Shown: positions 13,040-24,137 of the stretch, piece after piece
Position numbering within the stretch: the stretch's first letter is position 1
Layout of the letters: each line of letters opens with the position of its first letter
NCBI GenBank assembly: GCA_903813345.2
Contig: CAIIXF020000005.1
Coordinates: forward strand, 33,111,375 to 33,175,374
DNA length: 64,000 bases
Direction of reading: 5' to 3'
From: Owenia fusiformis
Taxonomy: Eukaryota; Annelida; Polychaeta; Sabellida; Oweniidae
Translations under genes and position numbers: made by a program
The notes under the pieces: generated by a model
Database searches by the model: none
Seen by the model: only the letters and a program-made list of their open reading frames with translations
What the model was told of the DNA's origin: nothing

Positions 13040-13963
13040 CTAGTAACGTTTATATGACTGTTTAGTAATTTTATCTTGTTTTGCAACATTTTTAAGATTA
13101 GGCCACTTTGGCATTAGGTTACAAGGCATAGTTGGTATTGTAGTTCTCAACTGTCTACCCATTAGCATTTGTGCAGGTGAAAATCCTGTAGCTTGAATTG
13201 GTGTTGACCTGTATGCTAATAATGCTTTGCAAGGGTCTTTCTGAGTTAGAAAACGCTTAATTATCTGGACACCACGCTCGATTTGCCCATTGGCCTGTGG
13301 AAAATGTGGCGAACTAGTGGTATGTTTGAAGTCATAGTCACTAGCAAAGTCAGCAAATTCATTACTGGTAAACTGAGGACCATTATCACTGGTTAACTCA
13401 TCAGGCAACCCAAAACGTGCGAAGATGCTTTTCATCTTATCGATAACATTTCGCGCAGTTGTATCTTTATTCATTAGTGCTACTTCAGGAAATCTTGAGT
13501 AATAATCCACAACAACAAGATAATGTTTCATTTCATATTCACACAAATCTGCACATATGTGACTCCATGGACGGACTGGTAATGGAGTTGGAATCAAAGG
13601 TTGTTTTCTCTGAGTATTACTATGTGTTAAACAATGATCACATTTCATAACAACCGACTGAATATCTGAACTTATGCCGGGCCACCATACACTTTGTTTG
13701 GCTCTTTCGCGACATTTTGAAATTCCTAAATGTCCATTATGAATTCTTTGTAATATATCCGGTCGCAACGATCTTGGTACTACTATTCTTGAACCAAATG
13801 TAACCATTCCATTATAAATAGAAAGCATACCTTGATCTTTATAGTACATTTTAATATCTGTTGGAACTGACTTTATTGAATTTGGCCAACCATGCACAAT
13901 ATAGTCTTTAACAAGTTCAAGTTCCGAATCAGTAGAAGTAACAGTCTTTATCTGGTTTATCAA
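13040..13963 (-). CDS. Integrase portion of pol
   Basis: 307 codons from a TTG at 13963; the start is arbitrary because the frame is a continuation of gag-pol. An HHCC zinc finger is visible (HNGHLGISKCRER and CDHCLTH). The catalytic core follows: ADLCEYEMKHYLVVVDYYSR (first Asp), SDNGPQFTSNEF (second Asp), and PQANGQIERGVQ (Glu). The frame joins gag-pol by a one-base shift in the stretch 13989-14004. It ends at TAG 13040-13042 where the reading frame otherwise stays open. All three catalytic acids are intact. Confidence 0.92.
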   Translation of the reverse strand: MINQIKTVTSTDSELELVKDYIVHGWPNSIKSVPTDIKMYYKDQGMLSIYNGMVTFGSRIVVPRSLRPDILQRIHNGHLGISKCRERAKQSVWWPGISSDIQSVVMKCDHCLTHSNTQRKQPLIPTPLPVRPWSHICADLCEYEMKHYLVVVDYYSRFPEVALMNKDTTARNVIDKMKSIFARFGLPDELTSDNGPQFTSNEFADFASDYDFKHTTSSPHFPQANGQIERGVQIIKRFLTQKDPCKALLAYRSTPIQATGFSPAQMLMGRQLRTTIPTMPCNLMPKWPNLKNVAKQDKITKQSYKRY

Positions 13964-13988
13964 ATAATCCGCAATTGGTCTATTGTCT

Positions 13989-16889
13989 TCAACTAATATT
14001 GACTAGACAAAGACTAAGACAATCCGCAATAACCATTTCTGGATCCTTGCCAGGTACATATCTAGCTTTCGGGTTAAATCGCATTAGTCTCATTAGCAAT
14101 CTTTGACAACGAATCGGTGTTTGATCTATATCTTTTGTATTTATGAGCGGAATCAGTGGACGATGATCACTGATCAACTCATATTCATCCAAACCAATCA
14201 AATACCGACTAAATCTCTTGGATGCCCATACCGATGCTAGGCATTCCTTTTCTATCATCGCATATTTCTTTTCAGCATCACTCAAAGTGCGGGATGCATA
14301 GCAAACAGGTCGAACATCATCCGGACCGTGACGTTGAAACAAACAAGCACCCAGTCCAAAAGAACTACTATCGGCACAAACAATAGTTGGTTTTTCAACA
14401 TCATAAAATGCTAAGACTGGCGCTTTACTTATAAGTTGCTTTATTTTGTCAAAAGCAGCTTGCTGTGCACTATCCCAAGCGAATACGGTATCTTTCCGCA
14501 ATAAAACATGCAGCGGTGCAGCGACAGTAGACATATTAGGAACAAACTTACCTAAATAGTTTACCATTCCTAAAAAGCGTCTTACAGCTGATTTATCTTC
14601 CGGTCGCTTAATTTTACATATTGCGCGTACCTTATCTTCGGTAGGACTTATCCCCTTCGCTGAAATTTTTAGCCCGAAAAATATAACTTCCTTTTGAGCG
14701 AACTTGCATTTACGCTGATTGAGTTTTATACCATATTCTTTTATAGTAGCCAAAACCGCAGCTAATCGCGTATCATGCTCTTCTTTATCTTTACCGTGAA
14801 CTATCATGTCATCAATTATGATTTCTACACCGGCATGATTTTTAAATATATCCATCATCACACTTTGATATTTCTCACTCGCAAAATTCAACCCAAACGG
14901 CATGCGTAAGTATCTATACCGCCCGAATGGTGTAATAAAAGTTGTGAGTTTCGAACTATTTTCATCGAGCCGCAAACCATGAAAACTACTTGAAGCATCT
15001 AATGTAGAGAATACGGTAGATCTTTTAAGTTTATGCACAAGATCATCAGTAGTTGGAAGAACAAACTTTTCTCTTTTTATGCTAGCATTAAGTTTTCTCA
15101 AGTCAACACATATTCTAGGCTCAGAATCATTTTTCTTTTCTGCACATACAATAGGAGCACACCAATCAACAGGCTCTGTTACTGGTGTTATGACACCTTG
15201 TTCACACAATTTATTCAACTTAGCCTTGACCTTAGGCATCAAAGGTAAACTTACACGTCTTGGTGCAGAAATACTATAAGGCTGTGCATTAGGTTTCAAT
15301 GTAATGGAAACAGGATTACATTTTACATCCCCAATTTCCCCATACATGCTAGGATCTTTGATATCCAGGTTATTCAAACGTTTCATGAGACCCATACTTG
15401 TAGCAGCCCCCCTGGATAACAAATTAGCTGAATTTGAGCTATCAACTACATGAATTGTTGTTTTGTACACTTTACTACCATTGAAAACAACCCTAGCAAC
15501 AAATGCTCCTATGCACTTAACTTTACCCCCAGGGCTCTGAAATTTTGCAGTAGGTTTACTTAGCACTGGACGGTTAATTTTCATTCTTTTGTATGCATCT
15601 ACAGAAATAACCGAAGCATCAGCACCACTATCAATTTTAAAACACATGTTTTCACCATTTATATTTAGATCAATCAACCATGGTGGTTCTTCGACCACTT
15701 CATGTACTTCATCAATATCACACATATCATTATCTACACAGGTATCCTGTTGCATGTTATCAATATCACATATAATATCAGGTGGTGGTGAACTATCATT
15801 GTGACATATAACATCATCACAATCACATATCATAGTAACAGGATCACATGAATGATTAGCTGGATCACACGACTGTGTATTTGGATCGCACACTTGTATA
15901 GCTGGATCAAACGATTGTATAAATGTAGATGTATCACATGATTGTGTATCTGGATCGCACACTTGTATTGCTGGATCACACACTTGTATTGCTGGATCAC
16001 ACGATTGTATAAATGTAGATGTATCACATGATTGTGTATCTGTGACCAAGTCACTCAGGAACAAACAGTCAGTATCATCAGATCCATAATCATCATGGAC
16101 ATGTTCAACTTCATGCAATTTCTTTTTATCATGTTTTATATCAATTGTCTTGCAGCAACGTTTGAAGTGATTCATTAATCCACACTTTAGACAGTTTTTG
16201 CCATATGCAGGACACTCTCTCTTCTTATGAGATAGTCCACATTTTGTACATTTAAACTTACTGCTATAGTCCTTCTTTGACTTGACACGACCCCTCCTGG
16301 TGACGTCATCTACATGCGGGGTTTCCAATTGTGTATGCACGGGTGCGACATGCTCCCTAATTCGCGCCATTTCGATAACTTTCGCAAGTGTCAGCTTTTT
16401 ATAGTCCATAATTTTGACTTTCTCAGCTAGATCAGAGTTCAACATCCCATTTATAAATTGATGCATGATTTCCCTCTCTGTATTTTCAAACTCGCAAACG
16501 TCCCCATGATCATATAAACGACGTAAAAAGCTATCACAAGTCTCACCTGATTTCTGAACCATGGAATGAAATGTCTTCTGCTCCTCGATCAGGTTAACTT
16601 TGGGCATAAAATAATGGTCGAATTTTTCCATAATAGTTTCATACGACTTCTTGTTTTCACCCTCCGCATATACGAATGTCTTGTAAATAGTCTCTGCATT
16701 ACTTCCCATACAGTATATTAGCGTGTCAATGACATTTGAATCATCTCGAACATCGCCTTCATTTTGACCGCCATCTTGACCCGTCAAATTTGCAGCAGAC
16801 TTAAACCTCGTGAAACGTGCCTTCCAGTGTCGCCACTCTCTCGGCTTGGTCACGTCGAAGATCTCTGGTGGTTCTAGTTTGTAGGCCAT
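13989..16889 (-). CDS. Gag-protease-RT-RNase H polyprotein
   Basis: About 966 codons from the first ATG (16889) after the primer binding site, with MAYKLEPPEIF at the start. Gag is followed by paired zinc knuckles (CTKCGLSHKKREC, then CLKCGLMNHFKRCC). A Cys-rich repeat region lies at 15838-16046. The aspartic protease has DSGADASVIS. The RT has the fingers motif WCAPIVC, MPFGLNFASEKYQ, and an IIDD box in place of YxDD. RNase H has CADSSSFGLGACLFQ and ISDHRPLIPL. The frame stops at TGA 13989-13991 and integrase continues one base out of phase. This could be a mutation or a programmed +1 shift; the overlap is only about 14 bases. Confidence 0.95.
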   Translation of the reverse strand: MAYKLEPPEIFDVTKPREWRHWKARFTRFKSAANLTGQDGGQNEGDVRDDSNVIDTLIYCMGSNAETIYKTFVYAEGENKKSYETIMEKFDHYFMPKVNLIEEQKTFHSMVQKSGETCDSFLRRLYDHGDVCEFENTEREIMHQFINGMLNSDLAEKVKIMDYKKLTLAKVIEMARIREHVAPVHTQLETPHVDDVTRRGRVKSKKDYSSKFKCTKCGLSHKKRECPAYGKNCLKCGLMNHFKRCCKTIDIKHDKKKLHEVEHVHDDYGSDDTDCLFLSDLVTDTQSCDTSTFIQSCDPAIQVCDPAIQVCDPDTQSCDTSTFIQSFDPAIQVCDPNTQSCDPANHSCDPVTMICDCDDVICHNDSSPPPDIICDIDNMQQDTCVDNDMCDIDEVHEVVEEPPWLIDLNINGENMCFKIDSGADASVISVDAYKRMKINRPVLSKPTAKFQSPGGKVKCIGAFVARVVFNGSKVYKTTIHVVDSSNSANLLSRGAATSMGLMKRLNNLDIKDPSMYGEIGDVKCNPVSITLKPNAQPYSISAPRRVSLPLMPKVKAKLNKLCEQGVITPVTEPVDWCAPIVCAEKKNDSEPRICVDLRKLNASIKREKFVLPTTDDLVHKLKRSTVFSTLDASSSFHGLRLDENSSKLTTFITPFGRYRYLRMPFGLNFASEKYQSVMMDIFKNHAGVEIIIDDMIVHGKDKEEHDTRLAAVLATIKEYGIKLNQRKCKFAQKEVIFFGLKISAKGISPTEDKVRAICKIKRPEDKSAVRRFLGMVNYLGKFVPNMSTVAAPLHVLLRKDTVFAWDSAQQAAFDKIKQLISKAPVLAFYDVEKPTIVCADSSSFGLGACLFQRHGPDDVRPVCYASRTLSDAEKKYAMIEKECLASVWASKRFSRYLIGLDEYELISDHRPLIPLINTKDIDQTPIRCQRLLMRLMRFNPKARYVPGKDPEMVIADCLSLCLVNIS
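15838..16046 (-). repeat. Cys/Asp-rich repeats inside gag-pol
   Basis: Repeats of a roughly 27-33-bp unit encode variations on CDPAIQ and QSCDTSTFIQS, between the zinc knuckles and the protease. A second frame is also open across the array. This is not a standard part of gypsy Gag. Confidence 0.8.
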
Positions 16890-16940
16890 ATTGTATAATA
16901 ACTCCAAGCTATTATTTTAACTATGAAATTCCAAATTTCA

Positions 16941-16958
16941 ATCCCAATCTAGACACCA
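16941..16958 (-). promoter_or_regulatory. tRNA primer binding site
   Basis: On the - strand TGGTGTCTAGATTGGGAT begins right after the 5' LTR and starts with TGG, the complement of tRNA CCA. It looks nearest to a Leu-type 3' end, which I could not check. Confidence 0.75.
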
Positions 16959-17112
16959 TGAACTGAACTCATAGATCAGTGACTTCTAAGTATCGATTTA
17001 TTGTTGCATCATATTTGGTCACGTGACCTTGTACATAATTATCATAACAACAAAAGCACATGGTACAGTCTGATGAATGCTTACATAATTGTTAAGACTA
17101 CATATTATGACA
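16959..17112 (-). repeat. 5' LTR (154 bp)
   Basis: Identical to 12335-12488. It should hold the element's promoter; I see no clear TATA box. Confidence 0.95.
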
Positions 17113-17117
17113 TGGGT
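17113..17117. repeat. Target site duplication, right
   Basis: TGGGT, equal to 12330-12334. Confidence 0.9.
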
Positions 17118-17252
17118 GTTGACAATTGACACTCTTGGAGTTTGATGTCTCCATTCTGTATAAGTTGTACCACCCAAAACTACTTCAATGTCCAGAGTTT
17201 TGAACTTTTCTTTGAAAGTATTGTAATTACTTCAATGAGCTGATTTTGAATA

Positions 17253-17475
17253 GACGTTTCCGATAAATCGTGCCATCTTATGATCCATCAGAGAAACCAC
17301 AACATATTGGCTAGATTGATGATGTCATAGGTTGTACTTTTATAAAATTAACAAAAAGTTAATACCATTTTTGAATTGGCAGTTTGCTACCTACAACCAA
17401 TGACATCATCAATCTAGCTTATAAGTTATAGTTTCCCTGATGGATCAAAAGATGGCACGATTTATAGGAAACGTC
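17253..17475. mobile_element. 223-bp foldback MITE
   Basis: Arms starting GACGTTTCCGATAAATCG and ending in GGAAACGTC are nearly complementary for about 80 bases, and TA lies on both sides. No coding content. Confidence 0.75.
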
Positions 17476-17479
17476 TATT

Positions 17480-18840
17480 GTGATAATATTTGTTCTTTAA
17501 AAATAAGGGAAAAAGAGGGGGAGGTCATATATTTAGCTCCAATGAAGACTAGATTGACTTTAAATCAAGTGTTTTTGCCCAAAACATTAAAGAAATATGA
17601 ACAAGAATACTAGGCTATAAAAGCCCTGACTAGAGTCTTGCTGATCACCATTTACCTTAATTTTCTATCATCATAATAACATCGCCATAAACAAATATTC
17701 TTCAGCAATAATCAATATCCAAAATGTAAATAGAATATTTTATCTGCAAAATGCTTACCTTTTTTACCGAAAGAATCGAATATCCGTTTCATGGTTTTCT
17801 TAAAAAATAGTTTTACTAAAAGCATGCATTTGAATTATCAGACTTTTTCTGTTCTTTACTAATAGTGCTCTGATATTTTCCATAAACCCGGATATTTTGA
17901 TAATTGTAATGAATGACCAAACATAGCATTTGCTATAGTAAGCAGGGTATGTTTATCCTGAGTACAGTATTGATGTATGGTATCTAGTTAATATCACACT
18001 GGTGTTTACAGTAATTAGTCATATCTCAGCAAGGGGCTTATAAATCAATAGGAAAAGCATTTGATTTCATTAAATATCCAAGAAATATCTTTGATTTTTG
18101 CCTACTCATATTACAATATCAGATCTAATTTCCTTTGTAATTATGCCATCAAATGGTATGGAGCCTTAACCAATGTAATTTATTTTACATTACGACTATC
18201 ACTTCAAGAAGCAGGGAACAGGTTTATACATGTATTATTATTGACAAAATGATTTATTTTGGGTCAAGATTAAAAAGTGTTCAAGAAGTTGATAAAGCCT
18301 AAGTTTTTCATCAACAATTGGGGTATTTTGGATAGGTTGTGCTTTTACTATAAAAGTGATTATTCAAATTTTTCGTTTTATATTTTCTAAGAACAAATTT
18401 CAGTTTTAAAGTACATGAAATCATTCTTAAGTTATTGTGTTTGGTTATAGATTAATTAACAATTAATTATGTCCATTTTGTTTATGTTCACAGATATGAG
18501 TTTTCCATTCATCTTACTTGAGTTATTTTATCATTATTCAAAAAATGTCCTACAAATCATGTCTATCACTGTCACAAGAATTTATTAAAGTTGTACTGAA
18601 ACCAATTTTAGAATCTCTTATGAACTTGTATTTAGCACAAATAACATCTCTTTTGTTATTTTGTTATCACCTAATTCCGTCCACTTTTTGTATTTTTCTT
18701 TTTATTGAAAAACACGGCGAAGATTATCAAAACCGCTTGAAAACTATATGAAACATCAATAAAACTAACATTAATTGCGGGGTCTCCGATTCAAATCATC
18801 GCTGTTTGATTGGTTAATATCATAGAAAAGGTGGACAATT
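17480..18840. other. No gene recognised
   Basis: AT-rich DNA with a single CCTAATTCCGTCCA-type word near 18670 and no supported gene. Confidence 0.5.
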
Positions 18841-18846
18841 GCGTTT

Positions 18847-18925
18847 CCTAATCCCGTCCACCTGTCCTAATCCCGTCCACCAAACAGTCCTAATTCCAGC
18901 CAGCCAACAACCTAATGCCGTCCAT
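18847..18925. repeat. CCTAATCCCGTCCA word array
   Basis: The word CCTAAT-C-CGTCCA occurs four times here with small changes, and once upstream at 18670. Its complement forms a similar array at 45936-46029. Confidence 0.6.
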
Positions 18926-19179
18926 GTGATTAATTACCGTGATTCTCAATAAGTTTACATCTATTGCCTAATATTTGTTAATTCCCTAACCATTTATACT
19001 ATGTTATGTTACCCTACGGTGTTATAACTGAATGACTTTTTCATATTTTTGTTACAGCACAGCCCGAGTGGTGATGTATTTGTTATGGTATCTAAGTTTA
19101 GGGAACATTGTTCGGCGGTTGGGATTTCTCACTTGTAACAAATTGACGGTGACATTTGGCTTGTCGTAATTAGGCCTAC

Positions 19180-19507
19180 CAGGGGCGGATCTGGGAACCA
19201 ACAAGGGGGGGTGCCCAAACTTGTGGTCTGAGAAAAAAATGTCCGCGCTTGCGGGGAAAAAAATTTTGGGCCCCAAAAACCCAAAAGTGGGCCCAAATTT
19301 TGAAATTTTGAGGCCCATTTTCTTCAAAATTTGGCCTAAAATTAACAAATAAGGCCTTACAAGGCCAATTTATGACCAAAAAGGCCTACTTTTTGGGGCC
19401 TTAAAGCCTTTTTTGGCTCAAAATTTTTTTTGGGCACAATTTTTTTTTCTGGGCCCACCCAAGGGGGGGGGCCCGAGCCCCTGGGCCCCCCCCCCATATC
19501 CGCCAGT
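19180..19507. mobile_element. CAGGGGCGGAT element, copy A
   Basis: Ends CAGGGGCGGAT and ATCCGCCAGT are flanked by GCCTAC on both sides (19174-19179, 19508-19513), a perfect 6-bp target duplication. The interior is low-complexity runs of GGCCC, AAAATTTT and GGCCTT. Frames at 19052-19379 are by-products of this composition. The superfamily is not assigned. Confidence 0.8.
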
Positions 19508-19513
19508 GCCTAC

Positions 19514-20956
19514 ATTTTGTATAACGTATTTAGCAAACATGTTGTCAGTTTATATTCTCCTTTAAGGATCAGATGATAAGGTCCCCGTAGTGTTAAAACC
19601 TGAGGCCGAGGAATACTTTAAAAATGTTTAAAATGTCCGCTAGTGTACTGAGATGTTAATGCGTGGTGTATACATGTATATTATACTAGATTACTTACAT
19701 GAATAAGAATAAGACTGATTTTTATAAGCTAAATGGATAATAATTCTTTTTATTAATGACAGTATACCCGGGCCTCGGGTTAAAAGAATGTACGCCAATG
19801 CCAAGTGTTAACAAGCAAGGGTAAAAATTGAACAGGCCTAGACCTACCTTAAGTTCTCGAGTCAAATTGTCAAACTCACAATGGGTTCACACGGCGACAG
19901 CATACTATTTTCTCAAAGTTATGTATCGTCGTATTACGAAATAATGGAATCTGACAATACTGTAGTTGTATACCATACCTGTAGGTATATATTTATTTTA
20001 ATTATTCAGAAAGAACATAACAATCTGCGTTAGGACTCATGATGATTAAAAATCGCAGTATCTGGAATATAGTTTTACTGCTGTGAAAAGTGCTCGTCTA
20101 TAAAGCAATCCTTTTTATTGGAAAACAAAGTCAGGTTGAGTTCGTCAAGATTTCCCAAATCGTCGTTCAATAATGATTGGTAAATGTCAAAAAACATTTG
20201 ATCATTTTAAGCACACAATTATAGTTGCAATAGATGCATTTAATTTATTACCATTTGGATCTGGGACACTGATATTTCCCAATGGTTCCATTAACAAATA
20301 TATTTAATAGTCCAACAATCTGACTATACGATACCATACGCTGACACGTAATCAGTGATTGAAAGTGCATAATAGGCCCAGTATATAAACGTTGAAGCTA
20401 GCGTTACGTACTAGGCTTTTGACCCAAGCTACTAAATAGGTTTCTGTTTGATTAAACTTTTTTAGCAAATCTGCTTTTAGTTTCTTCTCTTTATTTAGTT
20501 TCCTTTTTTCCTTCCGGAATATGGTAAACAATATGAACTATGTATTGTATAATCATTTTCGTATGGTATAAATCAATGATTAGCATATGTTTATGTACAT
20601 GATGTAGTTCAATTTATACTGAAATAAAGTTACCAAGTCGCTGTATTTAGCTTTATATTGTATTGTAAACCAATGCAAAGCTGAAATCAATGGACCTCAT
20701 GAACACCGTTTTGTGCAGACTGGCCGAGTGGACGATTGAAATAACATCGATCACCAAAGGCAAGGTAGGATAATATATTGTACATGCTTATCATGAATCA
20801 TGTTGTTTCCTTTCATATTGTTTATTATTTATCGATTCTCGATTTAAAATCATAAGCATACGCTATTTTGATACATCTCAGATAATAAATGGAAAGATTG
20901 AACACCATCATTTTGATAATCGTGTTCACAGCGTTTAGATTAGATGGAGTATACTT
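19514..20956. other. No gene recognised
   Basis: Mixed AT-rich DNA. A tRNA-like A box near 20720 has no partner B box. No supported gene. Confidence 0.5.
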
Positions 20957-21540
20957 CAGGCCTGTCAACTGTCCCGCAATTTGCGTATTTGTCACGCATT
21001 TGCTGAAGAATTTGAAGTCACGCCAGTTTTTTTTGCGTGACAGAAAATGTCACGCAAATACGCATTTTTACCTGGTAATTGTCACGCAAAAATATTTCTG
21101 TAGAAAATGTTTCAAAATATGTTGACGATACGGTAAAAATACGAACGTCGGAAAAAACCGAACGCAATTTGTTCGGATTTGTCACGCGAATCCCGTATGT
21201 GTCACGCATGTTAATTGGAAATTTTCGTACCTACCCCCCCCCCCAAATTGAAAAATTTGAGGTATTCAAAGTTCGAAGTCACGCATGTCCAGATTGAATG
21301 TTACGCAAATACACCGCCTTACTTCACCCCCTCCTCCCCTGTTGAAAAATTTGAGGTATTCAAAGTTTAAAGTCACGCATGTCCAGATTGAATGTTACGC
21401 AAATACACCGCCTTACTTCACCCCCTCCTCCCCTGTTGAAAAATTTGAGGTATTCAAAGTTTGAAGTCACGCACGTCCTGATTGACTGTTACGCAAATAC
21501 AGCGCCTTACTTCACAATATGCCTTACTTCACATTATGGC
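20957..21540. repeat. TCACGCA word repeat with 94-bp tandem units
   Basis: Begins CAGGCCTGTCAACTGTCCCG, which looks like a transposon end, then holds many TCACGCA words. From 21250 a 94-bp unit starting GAAAAATTTGAGGTATTC is repeated three times (21250, 21344, 21438), the first two nearly identical. The same words form a larger array at 43633-44725. Confidence 0.75.
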
Positions 21541-23303
21541 CATGCAAAATTATATCAGAATATATTGGTGTATCTAAATAGCAGGATATTACTTAGGTCC
21601 AAAGCCTTCTCTATATTCCGTCATCAAGTGTTACACTTAGGCTACTTAGTCCAAAGCCTTCTTTTTCTAACAGACTTTATTTTTGAACTTGCGGAAATTG
21701 GTAAATTAATTAGTGGTGGTAAAAAGAAAAAATATATTCTGGATTTTGAGACCTGTGGTCGGAGGATGGAATCATTTTGGATGCGAGGTAATCTAAAACA
21801 ATAGAATACAAATTTTATTTCTTAGATTTAAGAAATATTGTATGACATGTATGAACGTTTTCACGTTTATCTGAAGTTTATTCAGTCCATAGTGTTGCTC
21901 GCATTATTTAAACAGTCAGAGAAATCATGGCCCCCTTCTTAACAGCAGCCCTTACTGCATGTACTGCCCATGATTGTGTATAGGAGAATAAGTCCATAGA
22001 TTGATAGGACCCTTTTACAATTTACACCCGGTCCTGTCATCGGTTAATATGTATCCAACAGACCTAGGACAGACTGACTAGAAGTCATTCTGTTATGATG
22101 TAGTGTAGTAGGCCTACTACTTTCCTGTGGAAATTGCAGTGAATTTTTTGCACAAAATTATCAATTTGAGGAAGGATTAGTTCATAAATATAAACATTAC
22201 ATCACTTCAATTAAGTAGTAAGGTACAATTATGCAATAAAAAGTAACACACCATATTTTCAAGTGGAAATAAAGCTAATTGAAGTAACAAATATGCAAAT
22301 TTACCCCATAGGTCATTTTAAGAGCACTTCATATGTAAACAAATATTTTAAATTAAAAATTTTAACATCGGTCACTTAGAGTCTGAATTTCAGACTAAAT
22401 AGTATATAGTCTAGGTCATCGATGGGTAATACATGTCTTATACACGTTTTAAAATAAAATAATGTTGCTAATTTTTAGTTGTATTTTAGTTCCAGGTACT
22501 TAATAAATAAAATAAATAAAAATAAACTTCAAAAGAGAGTTGTGTTTGTTTTAATTATTAAGAAAATAGATATATATTATATGTATAACAGTGCAGTGGA
22601 GACAATTTAAGCTTTGTCCCTAGAGAACGACATTTATGTTTATCTTGTTGTGGATTTAGTAACATTGGTTGTAAAAGTAAGAATTCTTTGTTATTCTTTG
22701 GTTGAGGTGCCTAGTACATGACGTAGTAAGGTGTCTTATCACGCGCATATCGTGGTTGTATCACCTCTAATACAATAGTTGACATTTCAACTTGAATCCG
22801 GGGACTGTGTTCTCTTCATTAATGACACAGGCAACTATTTGCAGATTTATGACTCATGACACCTTGACTTCAGAGACCTACAAACACAAACTAGATAAAA
22901 CTAACAACGCCAAAACGTAGCAAATCCCATCGAACAGTCATGGCTTTTTCAGTTATAGCAAAAGTCCTTATGTCCTAGGTCTATTTAACTGTTAACATTT
23001 AAAACACATTGCTATAATTACAATGCACCTAAATTACTGTAAAATCGGCACTGAAATGGCCGCGCGGCTATTTTAAAAATTGGCTTTCGAGCAGAACTTT
23101 GAGGGCAAATATGTACAAAATATGAAATCGGGCCATCTGACGGACGGACGAACGGACGGAGGCGTTTTCCTATATCACTTCGATGGGATCATAACAAAAG
23201 AAAATCAAATGCAGGAGCTTATACTTTCGATAGAAGAATTTAGGAGGCACAAGGGGCAGTTGAACAGAAAGATATAAGCTTACACGGCAAATAATGCTGT
23301 AAA
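21541..23303. other. No gene recognised
   Basis: Contains a short ACGGACGG-rich stretch near 23140, similar to one near 29790, which looks like part of a dispersed repeat. No supported gene. Confidence 0.5.
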
Positions 23304-23657
23304 CCCGGGGTGGGGTAGGCTACTCCCATATATTGGCTATATGGGGACGTGCCGCTAAAGTGGGTCACTTTTTCGCCGAAAAATCCCTAGATGTGGGTCC
23401 CATTTTAAAGAAAAAACCTAGAAATGGGTCCCATTTTGATGAAAAAATCCCTAGAACATGGTCTTCTTTTTGAAAAATCCTAAAATTGCTGTTGGGTCTT
23501 TTTTTTTAAAATTCAAGTGGGTCTATTTTTGAAATAAAATTCCTAGATAGGGGTCCATTTTCATAGAAAAAATCCCTAGATGTGGGTAGATATAGTTTGA
23601 GTCTCAGGGGCACCCTGGCCCTGTACAAAAATTTGACCAGCACCCCCCCCCCCCGGG
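23304..23657. repeat. CCCGGGG-ended repeat with degenerate 30-40-bp units
   Basis: Starts CCCGGGGTGGGG and ends CCCCCCCGGG. Inside, variants of AAAATCCCTAGATGTGGGTC repeat about six times. It looks like a non-coding dispersed element; its type is unknown to me. Confidence 0.55.
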
Positions 23658-24045
23658 CTGCAAGGCTTTAGTTGTCGTCCGGGCTTTGCTCAGATGAGAA
23701 AAACTTGAAACAAAGAAGCAAGAAAAGAAATCTACACGACTTATGTTTTCTTGCTAAAAAGTGAACGGAAATAGGTGAGTTCCCCTAGACCATTAAGGCA
23801 TATGATAAATAACTGGTCAAAAAAATTGGAAGGTAATCTATGGTCACATACACGAAACAATATTTCGAAAAATAATCTTACTTTCCTATATTGATTTGCA
23901 TCATAAAATAGCACATACATGTATAAAGGGAAATAATTTTGTACATAGCGATACTTGGTTTTTTATATTGGTGGAAAAAAGTGTAGTTTGGTAATAAGTG
24001 ATGATTTTTGACGATTTCGAGTTGAATTACACTATAGACGCTATG

Positions 24046-24074
24046 ATTGGTCAACTCTTGCTTGTTACTTCCGG
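24046..24074 (+). promoter_or_regulatory. Possible promoter motifs of the OTU-hAT gene
   Basis: An inverted CCAAT box (ATTGG, 24046-24050) and an ETS-like ACTTCCGG (24067-24074) lie 30-58 bases before the chosen ATG. There is no TATA box. Both motifs are short, so this is suggestive only. Confidence 0.3.
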
Positions 24075-24103
24075 TGGTAAATTTGAAGAAAACAAATTTC
24101 AAA

Positions 24104-24137
24104 ATGTCAACGCAAGTTGATTTAGATCCAAAGAAAG
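24104..24137 (+). CDS. OTU-hAT gene exon 1
   Basis: MSTQVDLDPKK plus one base (phase 1), followed by GTACGT. The ATG lies in AAAATGT, an acceptable context. It is the weakest exon because it is short, but its phase matches exon 2. Confidence 0.6.

Larger units (their letters stand above)
12335..17112 (-). mobile_element. Ty3/gypsy LTR retrotransposon
   Basis: A 4778-bp element on the - strand with 154-bp LTRs that read identical base for base. It has TG...CA ends, a 5-bp target duplication TGGGT, a primer binding site next to the 5' LTR and a purine tract next to the 3' LTR. The order gag, protease, RT, RNase H, integrase is the Ty3/gypsy order. Identical LTRs indicate recent insertion, yet pol carries one frameshift and one stop, so this copy is probably not autonomous. 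It was inserted into DNA that resembles the sequence near 7135-7180. Confidence 0.97.

Noticed and set aside
19052-19379. Two overlapping - strand ORFs
   Set aside because: They fall in the low-complexity body of a CAGGGGCGGAT element; a related ORF pair occurs in copy B for the same reason.
20700-20790. tRNA-like A box (TGGCCGAGTGG)
   Set aside because: No B box or cloverleaf follows, so it is not a tRNA gene. A SINE head is possible but unsupported.
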